Made by a program: the position numbers and the translations under genes | The notes under the pieces: model-generated | Told to the model about the DNA's origin: nothing | Seen by the model: only the letters and a program-made list of their open reading frames with translations | Databases searched by the model: none | From: Lutacidiplasma sp049802875 | GTDB lineage: Archaea; Thermoplasmatota; Thermoplasmata; Lutacidiplasmatales; UBA184 | Length of the DNA stretch: 64,000 bases | Direction of reading: 5' to 3' | NCBI GenBank assembly: GCA_049802875.1 | Contig: JBARNH010000019.1 | Location: forward strand, 1-64,000 | Shown: in pieces, positions 8,586 to 16,653 of the stretch | How the letters are laid out: every line of letters begins with the position of its first letter | Numbering within the stretch: the stretch's first letter is position 1

Positions 8586-9119
8586 ATGCGGATCTCTCCC
8601 CACTCCCCTCGCCGCCAACGCAAGGCGCTCTACACCGCCGACTCGTTCGAACGTCGCCGGCGCATGACGGTGCCCCTCTCTCGCGACCTTCGCGGCCGGT
8701 TCCGGGCCCGGTCGCTTCCGATCCGGAAGGGCGACACCGTTCGCGTTCTCTCGGGCAGCTTCGTCGGTCGCGAGGAGCGCGTCGCGAGCGTACACCGCCG
8801 AACGTACTCCGTCATCCTCGACAACGTGACGCTCAAGACCGGGGAGGACAAGCTGAAACCGCTGCCGATCCGGACCACCCATCTGGTCATCACTCGCCTC
8901 AACCTCTCGGACCCCTGGCGCCGCCGAATCCTCAAAGTCTCGGACGAGGACGTGACCCCCGAGGAGAAGGGAGAGCCGTCCGCGGAGGAGGAGTCTCCCG
9001 AGGCGGCGCCGACGCCCTCGTCGGCGGAACCCGCTTCGGACGTCGCGGCGAAGCCGAAGCGCGGGTCCAAGAAGGCGACCGCGGAGTCGGCGGAACCGGA
9101 GGAGGACGAGGCCCCGTGA
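8586..9119 (+). CDS. rpl24: 50S ribosomal protein L24 (uL24) with long acidic tail
   Basis: Assembly-initiating protein near the tunnel exit. KOW motif region IRKGDTVRVLSGSFVGREERV is clear, with archaeal N-terminus (SPRRQRKALYTADSFERRR) and the LKTGEDKLKPLPIRTTHLVI core end. After about residue 120 there is a ~55-residue extension rich in Glu, Pro, Ala, Ser and Lys (TPEEKGEPSAEEE onward). Archaeal L24 is usually about 120 residues, so this 177-residue protein is unusually long. A 14-nt gap with a GGAGG (8571-8575) separates it from rpl14; GTGA overlap with rps4e. Confidence 0.94.
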   Translation: MRISPHSPRRQRKALYTADSFERRRRMTVPLSRDLRGRFRARSLPIRKGDTVRVLSGSFVGREERVASVHRRTYSVILDNVTLKTGEDKLKPLPIRTTHLVITRLNLSDPWRRRILKVSDEDVTPEEKGEPSAEEESPEAAPTPSSAEPASDVAAKPKRGSKKATAESAEPEEDEAP

Positions 9120-9832
9120 CGTTCCGTCTCAAACGGCGCGCGGCCCCGCGGGCGTGGACCATCCCCCGGAAGGGGACGAAGTGGGTCAAGCGCCCCGGAC
9201 CGGGCCCGCACGCCCAAGATCAGTCGATCCCGCTGCTGCTCGTCCTCCGGGACCTCCGCCACGTGGTGGAGAGCGCGCGGGAAGCGAGGATCCTGCTGCG
9301 GTCGGGGGCCGTGCGTGTCGATGGGAAGGTCGCGAAGGACCTCGACCGGGGACTCGGCCTCATGGACACGCTCTCGTTCGGCGCCCCGCTCGACTCGCAC
9401 TTTCGCGTCGTGAAGGACCGCCGCGGAAAGCTCGTTCTCGTCTCGATCCCCGCCGGGGAAGCGACCGTCAAGATCGGTCGGGTCAGGTTCAAGCACGCGG
9501 TGCGCAAAGGCCGGGTCGAGGTCACGCTCCACGACGGGCGGAACCTCCTGGTCCCCTCGACGAGTGCCTACCATGTCGGCGACTCGCTGAAGCTCGAGGT
9601 CCCCAGCCAGAAGGTTGTCGACCACATCCCCCTCGCGGCCGGTGCGCTCGCGTACGTCGCGGGAGGAACTCACGTCGGGGAGCTGGCCCGCGTCGAGCGG
9701 GTCGAGGTCCGCAATTCGTCTCAGCCCAACTTGATCCACTTCAAGGAGGGGTTCTCCACCGTGAAGGAGTACGTCTTCGTCGTCGGCCAGACCGCCCCCG
9801 AGGTCACGTTGGCCGAAGGGGTCGACCGATGA
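9116..9832 (+). CDS. rps4e: 30S ribosomal protein S4e
   Basis: Archaeal/eukaryotic-specific small-subunit protein. Order of domains: basic N-terminus with LKRRAAPRAWTIPRKGTKWV, S4-type RNA-binding region AREARILLRSGAVRVDGKVAKD, central region DTLSF-type, then KOW (AYVAGGTHVGELARVE) and the C-terminal FKEGFSTVKEYVFVVG. 238 residues, normal. GTG start overlaps the rpl24 stop; ATGA overlap with rpl5. Confidence 0.96.
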   Translation: MTFRLKRRAAPRAWTIPRKGTKWVKRPGPGPHAQDQSIPLLLVLRDLRHVVESAREARILLRSGAVRVDGKVAKDLDRGLGLMDTLSFGAPLDSHFRVVKDRRGKLVLVSIPAGEATVKIGRVRFKHAVRKGRVEVTLHDGRNLLVPSTSAYHVGDSLKLEVPSQKVVDHIPLAAGALAYVAGGTHVGELARVERVEVRNSSQPNLIHFKEGFSTVKEYVFVVGQTAPEVTLAEGVDR

Positions 9833-10386
9833 GCGCCTCCCCGGATTCGGTCGCGGGGAGCGCGCCCCCGCCGGCCGGGAACCCTCACCGCGCGATCCGT
9901 GTCATCAAGGTGGTCGTGAACGCGGGAGTCGGCGAGTCCGGCGAAAATCGGACGAAGGCCGAGAAGGTCCTCCAGATGATCACGCACCAGAAGCCGATCG
10001 CGACCCGGGCGCATTCGACCAACCGGGACTTTGGGATCCGGCAGGGTCAGGAGATCGGTGCGAAGGTCACGCTCCGTGGGGCGTCCGCGGTCGACTTCCT
10101 CGGCCGCGCTTTCGAAGCAAGGGACCGCCAGCTCGACGTCGATTCGATCGACCGAAACGGCAATTTTTCCTTCGGAATCGCGGATTACACGGACTTTACG
10201 GGCATGAAGTACGACCCCCAAATCGGAATTCACGGGATGGACGTCGCGGTAGAGGTCGGGCGCGCGGGGTACCGCGTCCGGCAGCGCCGCCTCCAGTCCC
10301 GACCGATCCCCCGTTCGATCCGGTCGACGGCCGCCGAGACCCGGGCGTTCCTCGAGACCACCTTCCAAGTCAAGGTCCTGGAGTGA
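9829..10386 (+). CDS. rpl5: 50S ribosomal protein L5 (uL5)
   Basis: 5S rRNA-binding protein of the central protuberance. Motifs: VIKVVVNAGVGESGE, KAEKVLQMITHQKP, FGIRQGQEIGAKVTLRG, YDPQIGIHGMDVAVEV, and the basic RVRQRRLQSRPIP. 185 residues, including a ~20-residue Ala/Pro-rich N-terminal leader. ATGA overlap with rps4e; rps14 begins one base after its stop codon. Confidence 0.96.
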   Translation: MSASPDSVAGSAPPPAGNPHRAIRVIKVVVNAGVGESGENRTKAEKVLQMITHQKPIATRAHSTNRDFGIRQGQEIGAKVTLRGASAVDFLGRAFEARDRQLDVDSIDRNGNFSFGIADYTDFTGMKYDPQIGIHGMDVAVEVGRAGYRVRQRRLQSRPIPRSIRSTAAETRAFLETTFQVKVLE

Positions 10387-10387
10387 G

Positions 10388-10537
10388 ATGTCGAAACCCA
10401 AGAAGCAGTTCGGCCGGAAAGACGGCTGTCTACGGTGCGACCGCAAACGCGGCATCGTGCGCCGCTACGGCCTTCATGTCTGCCGACAGTGCTTCCGCGA
10501 GGTCGCGGTCGACCTCGGGTTCCGCAAGTATCAGTAA
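10388..10537 (+). CDS. rps14: 30S ribosomal protein S14 (uS14, zinc-binding type)
   Basis: A 49-residue protein, easily missed because of its size, between rpl5 and rps8. It begins MSKPKKQFGRKDG and carries a full zinc knuckle, Cys-x2-Cys (CLRCDRKRG) and Cys-x2-Cys (CRQCFRE), ending in the conserved GFRKYQ. This is the C+ form normal for archaea. It binds the 16S rRNA 3' major domain. It begins one base after the rpl5 stop codon. Confidence 0.96.
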   Translation: MSKPKKQFGRKDGCLRCDRKRGIVRRYGLHVCRQCFREVAVDLGFRKYQ

Positions 10538-10550
10538 GGGGGGAATCGAC

Positions 10551-10940
10551 GTGCAACACGACCTACTGAACGACGCGCTGGTGACCCTCCGTCACGCCGA
10601 CCGTGACGGGAAGCCGAGCGTCGAGCTCGCTCCGACCTCGAAGCTGATCGCGGAGGTCCTCCGCATCTTCCGCGAGCACCGCTACATCGAAGAGTTCACG
10701 TTCGTCCCGACCGGCCGCGGCGGCAAGTACGACGTGCGACTGTCGCGACGGATCAACTCGTGCGGGGTCATCAAACCGCGGCTCGCGGTCCCGCACGACG
10801 GGCTCGAGCGGTACGAGGCCCGGTTCCTGCCCGCCCAGGATTTCGGACTCCTCGTCCTCTCCACCAACCACGGAGTGCTGTCCCACCAACAGGCTCGGGA
10901 ACTCAAGATCGGAGGTCGGCTCCTGGCCTATGTCTACTGA
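10551..10940 (+). CDS. rps8: 30S ribosomal protein S8 (uS8)
   Basis: Central-domain 16S rRNA-binding protein. GTG start at 10551 has a GGGGGG run (10538-10543) just upstream. Archaeal pattern: LLNDALVTLRHADR, TSKLIAEVLRIFREHRYI, then the C-terminal signature DFGLLVLSTNHGVLSHQQA. 129 residues, normal. Its last 11 bases overlap rpl6, which begins in another frame. Confidence 0.95.
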   Translation: MQHDLLNDALVTLRHADRDGKPSVELAPTSKLIAEVLRIFREHRYIEEFTFVPTGRGGKYDVRLSRRINSCGVIKPRLAVPHDGLERYEARFLPAQDFGLLVLSTNHGVLSHQQARELKIGGRLLAYVY

Positions 10941-11493
10941 TACCGACCGTTCCCGCGAGGTCATCGAGGTGCCGTCGGGCGTCGCCTTCACGGTGAGCCC
11001 CGGTCGCATCGCGGCGAAGGGACCCCTCGGCACCGTGGCTCGACCGTTCCCATCGGACGTGATCGAGCTGACGGCCGCCCCGACCTCGGTGACCCTTCAG
11101 CTGCGGATCCCGGCGGACCGCAAGCGTTCGCAGTCGCTCCTCAAGACCTGGGCCGCCCACGTACGCAATCTCTCGGGAGGACTGACCCTCGGGGTCGAGG
11201 CAAAGATGAAGGTCGTTGCCGCGCACTTCCCGATGAAGGTCTCGGTCAAGGGCGAGGAGCTCGTCATCGAGAACTTCCTCGGCGAGAAGTACCCGCGGAC
11301 GACCCGCCTACGGCCCGGGACCCAAGCGGTCGTGGAGGGGGACATCGTCACGCTCAACGGGCACGACGTAGAGCAGGTCGGCCAGAGCGCGGCGAACATC
11401 GAACGAGTGACGCACATCCGGGACTACGACCCCCGCGTCTTCCAAGACGGGATCTACCTCATCGAGCGCGCTCACCTGAAGGAGACCCGCTGA
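10930..11493 (+). CDS. rpl6: 50S ribosomal protein L6 (uL6)
   Basis: Large-subunit protein near the sarcin-ricin loop. Two repeated L6 domains are seen: IEVPSGVAFTVSPGRIAAKGPLG at the N-terminus and MKVSVKGEELVIENFLGEK in the middle, with the C-terminal VEQVGQSAANIER segment. 187 residues. ATG 10930 lies inside rps8 (11-nt overlap). Its stop overlaps the rpl32e ATG by one base. Confidence 0.95.
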   Translation: MSTDTDRSREVIEVPSGVAFTVSPGRIAAKGPLGTVARPFPSDVIELTAAPTSVTLQLRIPADRKRSQSLLKTWAAHVRNLSGGLTLGVEAKMKVVAAHFPMKVSVKGEELVIENFLGEKYPRTTRLRPGTQAVVEGDIVTLNGHDVEQVGQSAANIERVTHIRDYDPRVFQDGIYLIERAHLKETR

Positions 11494-12065
11494 TGGCGGA
11501 TGAGGCCGACGCGGCCCCGACGACGGCGGCGCCCGCCGCTCCGGCCAAAGCTCGACGCAAGGCGACCCCGAAGGCAACACCGAAGACCGCCTCCTCGGCC
11601 CCCAAGGCGCCCGCGAAGACCGAAAAGGAGGAGGTCCGGGCCCCGAAACGCGCGACGCTGACCGCGAACCGACGCCGGTTGCTCACCCTCCGACGGGCCA
11701 TCGACCGCCGGCGGCCGATCTTCGGCCGCCAGGCCGCGAACCGCTACTGGCGGATCGGGCGCGACGGGGCATGGCGACGGCCGCGTGGCCTCCAGTCGAA
11801 GCAACGCCGACACTACGGATACCGCGCGGAGATCGTCAGCATCGGATACCGGTCGCCGGCGGCGGTACGAGGACTGGTGCCGAGCGGGTTCCGGCCGGTC
11901 ATCGTGCACACTACGAAGCAGATCGAGGGGATCGACGCTCGCACCGAGGCGGCGATCATCGCCCGGACGGTCGGTACGCGCCGGCGGCTCACGCTCGAAG
12001 AGACGGCGCGCAAGCTCGGCGTCCACGTACTCAACCCAATCGTTAAGTCCGAGCAGGAGGCGTAG
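11493..12065 (+). CDS. rpl32e: 50S ribosomal protein L32e with Ala/Lys-rich N-terminal extension
   Basis: Archaeal/eukaryotic-specific large-subunit protein. The L32e core spans about residues 65-180: RPIFGRQAANRYWRIG, WRRPRGLQSKQRRHYGYR, IGYRSPAAVRGLVPSGF, then DARTEAAIIARTVGTRRR. Ahead of it lies a ~50-residue low-complexity leader of Ala, Pro, Thr and Lys (TTAAPAAPAKARRKATPK), a common type of addition in archaeal L32e but long here. 190 residues in total. Confidence 0.93.
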   Translation: MADEADAAPTTAAPAAPAKARRKATPKATPKTASSAPKAPAKTEKEEVRAPKRATLTANRRRLLTLRRAIDRRRPIFGRQAANRYWRIGRDGAWRRPRGLQSKQRRHYGYRAEIVSIGYRSPAAVRGLVPSGFRPVIVHTTKQIEGIDARTEAAIIARTVGTRRRLTLEETARKLGVHVLNPIVKSEQEA

Positions 12066-12070
12066 GACCG

Positions 12071-12532
12071 ATGCCGGACCTCTCCAATCAACGACGGCTC
12101 GCCGCCGCGCTCATGAAGTGCGGAGAAGGGCGCGTGTGGATCGACCCGACGAGCCAGGAAGAGCTCGCCGATGCGGTCACCCGCAGCGACCTGCGGAGCG
12201 CGATCAAGGCCGGGGTCATCCGGCGGAAACGGATCCCCGGGACCTCTCGCGTGCGCGCCCGGCGGCACGCGCTCGAGGTTCAGAAGGGGCGGCACTCCGG
12301 CCCCGGCTCTCGTCGGGGCACCCCTCGCGCTCGGCTCCCAAAGAAGGATCGATGGATGCGACGTATTCGGGCGCAGCGCGACCTCCTGAAGGAGCTCCGC
12401 GACGGGAAGAAGATCCCGGCGCAGGTGTACCGTCAGTTCTACCGTCGGGCGAAGGGAGGAATGTTCCGCAGCCGAGCTCACCTGATCGTCAACCTTCGCC
12501 TCGCGGGCCATTTGAAGGAGGAACCCGGATGA
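12071..12532 (+). CDS. rpl19e: 50S ribosomal protein L19e
   Basis: Archaeal/eukaryotic-specific large-subunit protein. Pattern: LSNQRRLAAALMKCGEGRVW, AVTRSDLRSAIKAGVI, then basic RHALEVQKGRHSGPGSRRG and the long helix WMRRIRAQRDLLKELRDGKK with YRQFYRRAKGGMFRS. 153 residues, normal. Five bases separate it from rpl32e; ATGA overlap with rpl18. Confidence 0.96.
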   Translation: MPDLSNQRRLAAALMKCGEGRVWIDPTSQEELADAVTRSDLRSAIKAGVIRRKRIPGTSRVRARRHALEVQKGRHSGPGSRRGTPRARLPKKDRWMRRIRAQRDLLKELRDGKKIPAQVYRQFYRRAKGGMFRSRAHLIVNLRLAGHLKEEPG

Positions 12533-13059
12533 GCACCGGACCGAGCTACCGGGTCCCGTTCCGACGGCGACGCGAGGGAAAGACCGACTACCGGGTCCGC
12601 CTTCGGCTGCTCAAATCCGGAGAACCGCGGGCCGTGGTGCGGCTCACCGACCGCCGCGTCCGCGTCGCTTTGGTCGCGTACGACCCGACGGGCGACCGGG
12701 TCCTCGCCGCGGCCGACAGTCGCGAGCTCGGGGGAGTCGAATTTCCGGTGACGAGCCTGGCCTCCACGCCGGCGGCGTACCTCACGGCCTATCTCGCCGG
12801 CCTTCGAGGGAAAGCCCACGGGACCGCCACGGCGGTACTGGACGCGGGGATCCGCCGGCCGACCCAGGGAGGACGCCTCTCCGCAGCGCTCAAGGGGTTG
12901 CTCGACGCGGGGATCGAGATCCCGCACGGCGACGCCGGGTTCCCGAGCTCCGACCGCTTGAACGGGACCCACCTCGGTAAGCCCCTCCCTTCCCCGATCG
13001 AAGCCTACAAACTGAAGATCCCGAACCTCCTTCGCACGGCCCCGGAGGCCTCGACATGA
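12529..13059 (+). CDS. rpl18: 50S ribosomal protein L18 (uL18)
   Basis: 5S rRNA-binding protein partnering L5. Pattern: YRVPFRRRREGKTDYRVRLRLL, ELGGVEFPVTSLASTPAAYLTAYLAG, VLDAGIRRPTQGGRLSAALKG, and GLDAGIEIPHGD-type (LLDAGIEIPHGDAGFP). 176 residues, slightly short for archaea, where L18 often has a longer C-terminus. ATGA overlaps on both sides. Confidence 0.95.
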   Translation: MSTGPSYRVPFRRRREGKTDYRVRLRLLKSGEPRAVVRLTDRRVRVALVAYDPTGDRVLAAADSRELGGVEFPVTSLASTPAAYLTAYLAGLRGKAHGTATAVLDAGIRRPTQGGRLSAALKGLLDAGIEIPHGDAGFPSSDRLNGTHLGKPLPSPIEAYKLKIPNLLRTAPEAST

Positions 13060-13928
13060 GCCCGGCCTACGGTGGAGGGGGCCGGTCGTCCGGCGGGCCA
13101 CCGCCGATGGCTCCGCCGCCCCCGTGGGTTCCGAAGACCGAGCTGGGCAAGCGGGTGGCGGCCGACGAGATCACGACCATGAGCGCCGCGCTCGCGACGG
13201 GACTGCCGCTGCGAGAACCCCAGATCGTCGACAAGCTCCTCCCGGGACTTCATGACGAGGTCCTGGACGTCAACATGGTCCAACGGATGACCGACTCCGG
13301 CCGACGCTTCAAGTTCGCGGTCACCGTCGTCGTCGGGAACGGCGACGGGTTCGTCGGTCTCGGCCGGGCGAAGGGACGCGAGGTCGGCCCGACGATCCGG
13401 CGAGCGATCGACCGGGCGAAGCTCGGCGTCGTGGAGGTGCTCCGCGGGTGCGGCAGCTGGGAATGCGGCTGCGGACGCTCCCACACGCTTCCGTTCCTGG
13501 TCCACGGACGGTCGGGGTCGGTCGTCGTCACGTTCAAGCCGGCGCCCCGGGGCGTCGGTCTCGCCGTCGGAGGAGTGGCCAAACCCGTCCTCCGGTTCGC
13601 GGGGATCACGGACGCGTGGGGGTACACGGCCGGGCATTCGAAGACGACCGTGAACTACGCCCAGGCGGCGTACCGCACCCTCGTCGCATTGTCCGAGCTC
13701 AAGGTTCCGCCCGAGGACGCGGCGCGGCTCAAGATCGTGCGCGGCCCGGTGGGCACGTCGATCTTACCGCCGAAGGAAGAGGGCGCCCGCCCCATGCGGG
13801 GAGGGCGCGGAGGCCGACGACCGGGCGGCCGCGGTGGGCCCCCGGGGCGCGGCGGACCGGGACGCGGGGTTCCGGGAGCTCCGGGCGCCGGGCCGGGACG
13901 TCGACCGGGGCCACCGGTGGGGAGGTAA
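13056..13928 (+). CDS. rps5: 30S ribosomal protein S5 (uS5) with Gly/Arg-rich tail
   Basis: Small-subunit accuracy protein. The S5 N-terminal domain is marked by VQRMTDSGRRFKFAVTVVVGNGDGFVGLG, and the C-terminal domain by RFAGITDAWGYTAGHSKTTVNYAQA. The last ~50 residues are almost all Gly, Arg and Pro (RGGRGGRRPGG onward), making the protein 290 residues where archaeal S5 is usually 200-240. A Gly/Pro-rich stretch is also present at the N-terminus (about 3-25). The tail codons include GGAGG next to the stop, which serves as the rpl30 ribosome-binding site. Confidence 0.93.
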   Translation: MSPAYGGGGRSSGGPPPMAPPPPWVPKTELGKRVAADEITTMSAALATGLPLREPQIVDKLLPGLHDEVLDVNMVQRMTDSGRRFKFAVTVVVGNGDGFVGLGRAKGREVGPTIRRAIDRAKLGVVEVLRGCGSWECGCGRSHTLPFLVHGRSGSVVVTFKPAPRGVGLAVGGVAKPVLRFAGITDAWGYTAGHSKTTVNYAQAAYRTLVALSELKVPPEDAARLKIVRGPVGTSILPPKEEGARPMRGGRGGRRPGGRGGPPGRGGPGRGVPGAPGAGPGRRPGPPVGR

Positions 13929-13932
13929 CACG

Positions 13933-14391
13933 ATGGCGTGGATGGTGGTGCGGGTACGCGGGACGATTCATGCGCGGCACGACATCGTAGAGACGCTCGC
14001 GTTCCTCCACCTGACCCGCCCGAACCACGCGACGGTGTTGCCCGAGGCCGCCTCGTTCAAGGGGATGCTCACGAAGGTCCAGGGGTACGTCACGTGGGGC
14101 GAGGCAGAACCGGAGACGGTCGGACTCCTCCTGAAGGAGCGCGGCGAGACCGTCGAGGGGAAGCGGATCACGTCCGAAGTGCTCGGCGACGAGCTGCGCG
14201 CAAAGGACCTTCCCGAACTGACCCGGTCCGTCGCCGAGCGAGGGCTCCCCCCGATCGCCGGGCTCCGACCGAGGTTCCGACTGCGCGCACCGAAGGGTGG
14301 CTGGCGGTCGACGAAGAAGCCGTTCGCGCTCGGCGGGGCGCTGGGCTACCGCGGGCGCGCGATCAACGACCTCGTCCGCCGGATGATGTAG
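13933..14391 (+). CDS. rpl30: 50S ribosomal protein L30 (uL30), archaeal long form
   Basis: Large-subunit protein. The archaeal form has an N-terminal L30 fold (MVVRVRGTIHARHDIVETLAFLHLTRPNHATVL) and a C-terminal extension ending in the conserved FALGGALGYRGRAINDLVRRM. 152 residues, normal for archaea. The ATG at 13933 is preceded by GGAGGT at 13921-13926, which overlaps the end of rps5, so the two genes are probably coupled. Confidence 0.95.
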   Translation: MAWMVVRVRGTIHARHDIVETLAFLHLTRPNHATVLPEAASFKGMLTKVQGYVTWGEAEPETVGLLLKERGETVEGKRITSEVLGDELRAKDLPELTRSVAERGLPPIAGLRPRFRLRAPKGGWRSTKKPFALGGALGYRGRAINDLVRRMM

Positions 14392-14399
14392 GAGGGGCG

Positions 14400-14846
14400 A
14401 TGCCGAGCCGCACACGGAAGTTCCGAGGATTGCGCACCCACGGCCGGGGCATCAAAGCCGGCCGCGGCGCCGGCAAGCAGGGCGGGCGCGGCAATGCCGG
14501 CCTTCACAAGTACAAGTTCAAGTCGATGCTGATCTACGCCCCGGACCACTTCGGTCGGCACGGCTTCCAACGACCGCCCGAGATCGTCGCGCGCCCGACC
14601 GCGATCAATGTCGGCGAGCTCGAGGCGTTCGTCCCGGCCCTCGAGGCGTCGGGAGCGCTCTCGCGGGACGGCGAGGCGTTCGTGGCGGATCTGACGAAGG
14701 CGGGCGTCGACCGACTCCTCGGGAAGGGGACGTCCGAGCGGTCGTGGAAGGTCATCGTCGCGCACGCGACGCGCCACGCGCGGGAGAAGGTCGCGGTCGT
14801 CTCGCCGACGCCCCCCGCGCCCTCGGGGGCCGCGGGTTCCCCGTAG
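14400..14846 (+). CDS. rpl15: 50S ribosomal protein L15 (uL15)
   Basis: Late-assembling large-subunit protein. Pattern: RKFRGLRTHGRGIKAGRGAGKQGGRG with the Gly/Arg-rich N-terminus, HKYKFKSMLIYAPDHFGRHGF, then the L15 core with INVGELEAF and LGKGTSERSWKVI. 148 residues. GGAGG (14391-14395) precedes the ATG. It ends just before the secY promoter. Confidence 0.95.
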   Translation: MPSRTRKFRGLRTHGRGIKAGRGAGKQGGRGNAGLHKYKFKSMLIYAPDHFGRHGFQRPPEIVARPTAINVGELEAFVPALEASGALSRDGEAFVADLTKAGVDRLLGKGTSERSWKVIVAHATRHAREKVAVVSPTPPAPSGAAGSP

Positions 14847-14847
14847 A

Positions 14848-14857
14848 CTATATAAAT
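14848..14857 (+). promoter_or_regulatory. TATA box of secY
   Basis: CTATATAAAT begins one base after the rpl15 stop. Its centre is about 30 nt from the secY ATG at 14883, which predicts a start of transcription within a few bases of the ATG: a leaderless or nearly leaderless mRNA. There is therefore a separate promoter inside the ribosomal protein run. Confidence 0.75.
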
Positions 14858-14882
14858 CGGGCCCGAGGTCGTCGGCGGTTCG

Positions 14883-16649
14883 ATGGCGGACGAGGAGATC
14901 CCCCGCGACAACCGTTGGGCGGTCGCGCTCGGGGTGGTCGGCGTCGCGCTGCTCGCCGTCATCTGGTACTGGGCGGCACCGACGCTCATCGCGTTCGTGC
15001 TCGCCGTCGTCATCGTCTTCGTCGTGATGGGATTGCTCTACCTGGGCCTCTCCTACACCGGCTCGCGTTCGCGCCTCTACGGGCTCAAACCGATCACGAC
15101 ACGGATGCCGGCCGTGACCCAGCCGAAGGGCCACGTCCATTTCCGGACCAAGATGTTCTGGACGATCGGGATCCTGCTCCTGTACTTCCTGCTCACGAAC
15201 ATCTATCTCTTCGGCGTCGACCAGGCGACCGTCATCGACCTGTTCCAGAGCTACCGCGCGATCCTGGCGGGGGCGCAGGGGACGCTCATGCACCTCGGGA
15301 TCGGCCCGATCGTCACCGGGTCGATCATCATGCAATTATTCACCGGCGCGAAGATCATCAACCTCGACCTGACGGACGACGAGGACAAGGGGACGTACCA
15401 GGGGACCCAGAAGGTCCTCGTCATCGCGATGATCTTCATCGAGGCGGTCCCGCAAGTGTTCGGGTACCTCACCCCGTCGGCCAGCATCGTCACCTCACTC
15501 GGCGCGGCCTCGCCCGGGAACGGGCTCCTCCTGGCGAACACGATCATCATCGCCCAGCTCGTGTTCGGCAGCTACCTCGTCTTCCTGATGGACGAGGTGG
15601 TCTCGAAATGGGGGATCGGCAGCGGGATCTCCTTGTTCATCGCGGCGGGAGTCTCTCAGCAGATCATCCAGGGGACGCTCAACTGGGTCCCCCAAACTCC
15701 CGGGTCGCCCCTCTCGACGGGCAATCCGCCGAGCGGGACGATCCCGAAGACGATCTACTTCTTCACCCATTTATCGGCGACCCAGATGGCCGGCGGCGGC
15801 TGGGAGCTCGTCCTGTTACGGGCGCCCAATCCGATCATCGCCCTAATCGGCACGGCGGCGATCTTCTTCCTGGTCGCCTGGACCGAATCGACCCGGATCG
15901 AACTGCCGCTCTCCCACGCCGAGGCCCGCGGCGCCCGCGGCCGGTATCCGCTGCGTTTGATCTACGCGTCGAATATTCCGGTCATCCTAATGAGCGCCCT
16001 GCTCGCGAACGTCTCCGTCTTCACGATCCTCCTGTGGACGAACCCGACCCTGATCCACTTCCCGCTCATCGGCCATCAATGGTGGATAGGGTCGTACCCG
16101 ACGGCCGCTCAAGCGACCGTGATGAACGTCAGTCAGACCACTCCGTTAACGGGCGGCGCGTACTATTTCTCGACGGTCAACGGCCTCGAGGCCTGGCTGT
16201 TACCGATCCTGAACTACCAGCAGTACGGGAGCTTCCTCGTCGGCCATACGTGGTGGCAGGGACTGGTCCACGTGCTCGTCTACTTCGGTGCCATGGTCGG
16301 CGGTTCGATCCTGTTCGCGAAGTTCTGGATCCAGACGACCAACATGGGCCCCGAGGCCGTCGCGAAACAGATCGAGGCGTCGGGCATGCAGATCCCCGGT
16401 TTCCGTAGAGAACCACGGGTGCTCCGCCGGGTCCTCGAACGGTACATTCCCGTCATCACGGTGATCTCGGGTGCCGCGGTGGGCGCGCTCGCGGCGGGCG
16501 CCGACCTGATAGGGACGCTCGGCAATGCCAGCGGGACGGGGGTCCTGCTGATGGTCGGGATCATCATCAACCTCTATGAGGCGATGGGCCGCGAGCAGCT
16601 GATGGAGATGAACCCGCTCCTCCGTCGGTTCCTCGGAGGCGAGACGTAG
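14883..16649 (+). CDS. secY: Preprotein translocase subunit SecY with extra N-terminal membrane helices
   Basis: Central channel of the Sec translocon. The SecY core starts near residue 78 with the typical LKPITTRMPAVTQPKGHVHF lead-in to TM1 and continues through plug, LMHLGIGPIVTGSIIMQLFTGAKI (TM2b), the lateral-gate helices and the cytosolic loop ESTRIELPLSHAEARGARGRYPL. The first ~65 residues hold two additional hydrophobic helices (about 13-32 and 35-58) before the usual start. The total is 588 residues, where archaeal SecY is usually 450-480. Some of the excess also sits in the last periplasmic loop (about 400-450). Confidence 0.94.
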   Translation: MADEEIPRDNRWAVALGVVGVALLAVIWYWAAPTLIAFVLAVVIVFVVMGLLYLGLSYTGSRSRLYGLKPITTRMPAVTQPKGHVHFRTKMFWTIGILLLYFLLTNIYLFGVDQATVIDLFQSYRAILAGAQGTLMHLGIGPIVTGSIIMQLFTGAKIINLDLTDDEDKGTYQGTQKVLVIAMIFIEAVPQVFGYLTPSASIVTSLGAASPGNGLLLANTIIIAQLVFGSYLVFLMDEVVSKWGIGSGISLFIAAGVSQQIIQGTLNWVPQTPGSPLSTGNPPSGTIPKTIYFFTHLSATQMAGGGWELVLLRAPNPIIALIGTAAIFFLVAWTESTRIELPLSHAEARGARGRYPLRLIYASNIPVILMSALLANVSVFTILLWTNPTLIHFPLIGHQWWIGSYPTAAQATVMNVSQTTPLTGGAYYFSTVNGLEAWLLPILNYQQYGSFLVGHTWWQGLVHVLVYFGAMVGGSILFAKFWIQTTNMGPEAVAKQIEASGMQIPGFRREPRVLRRVLERYIPVITVISGAAVGALAAGADLIGTLGNASGTGVLLMVGIIINLYEAMGREQLMEMNPLLRRFLGGET

Positions 16650-16653
16650 TCCC

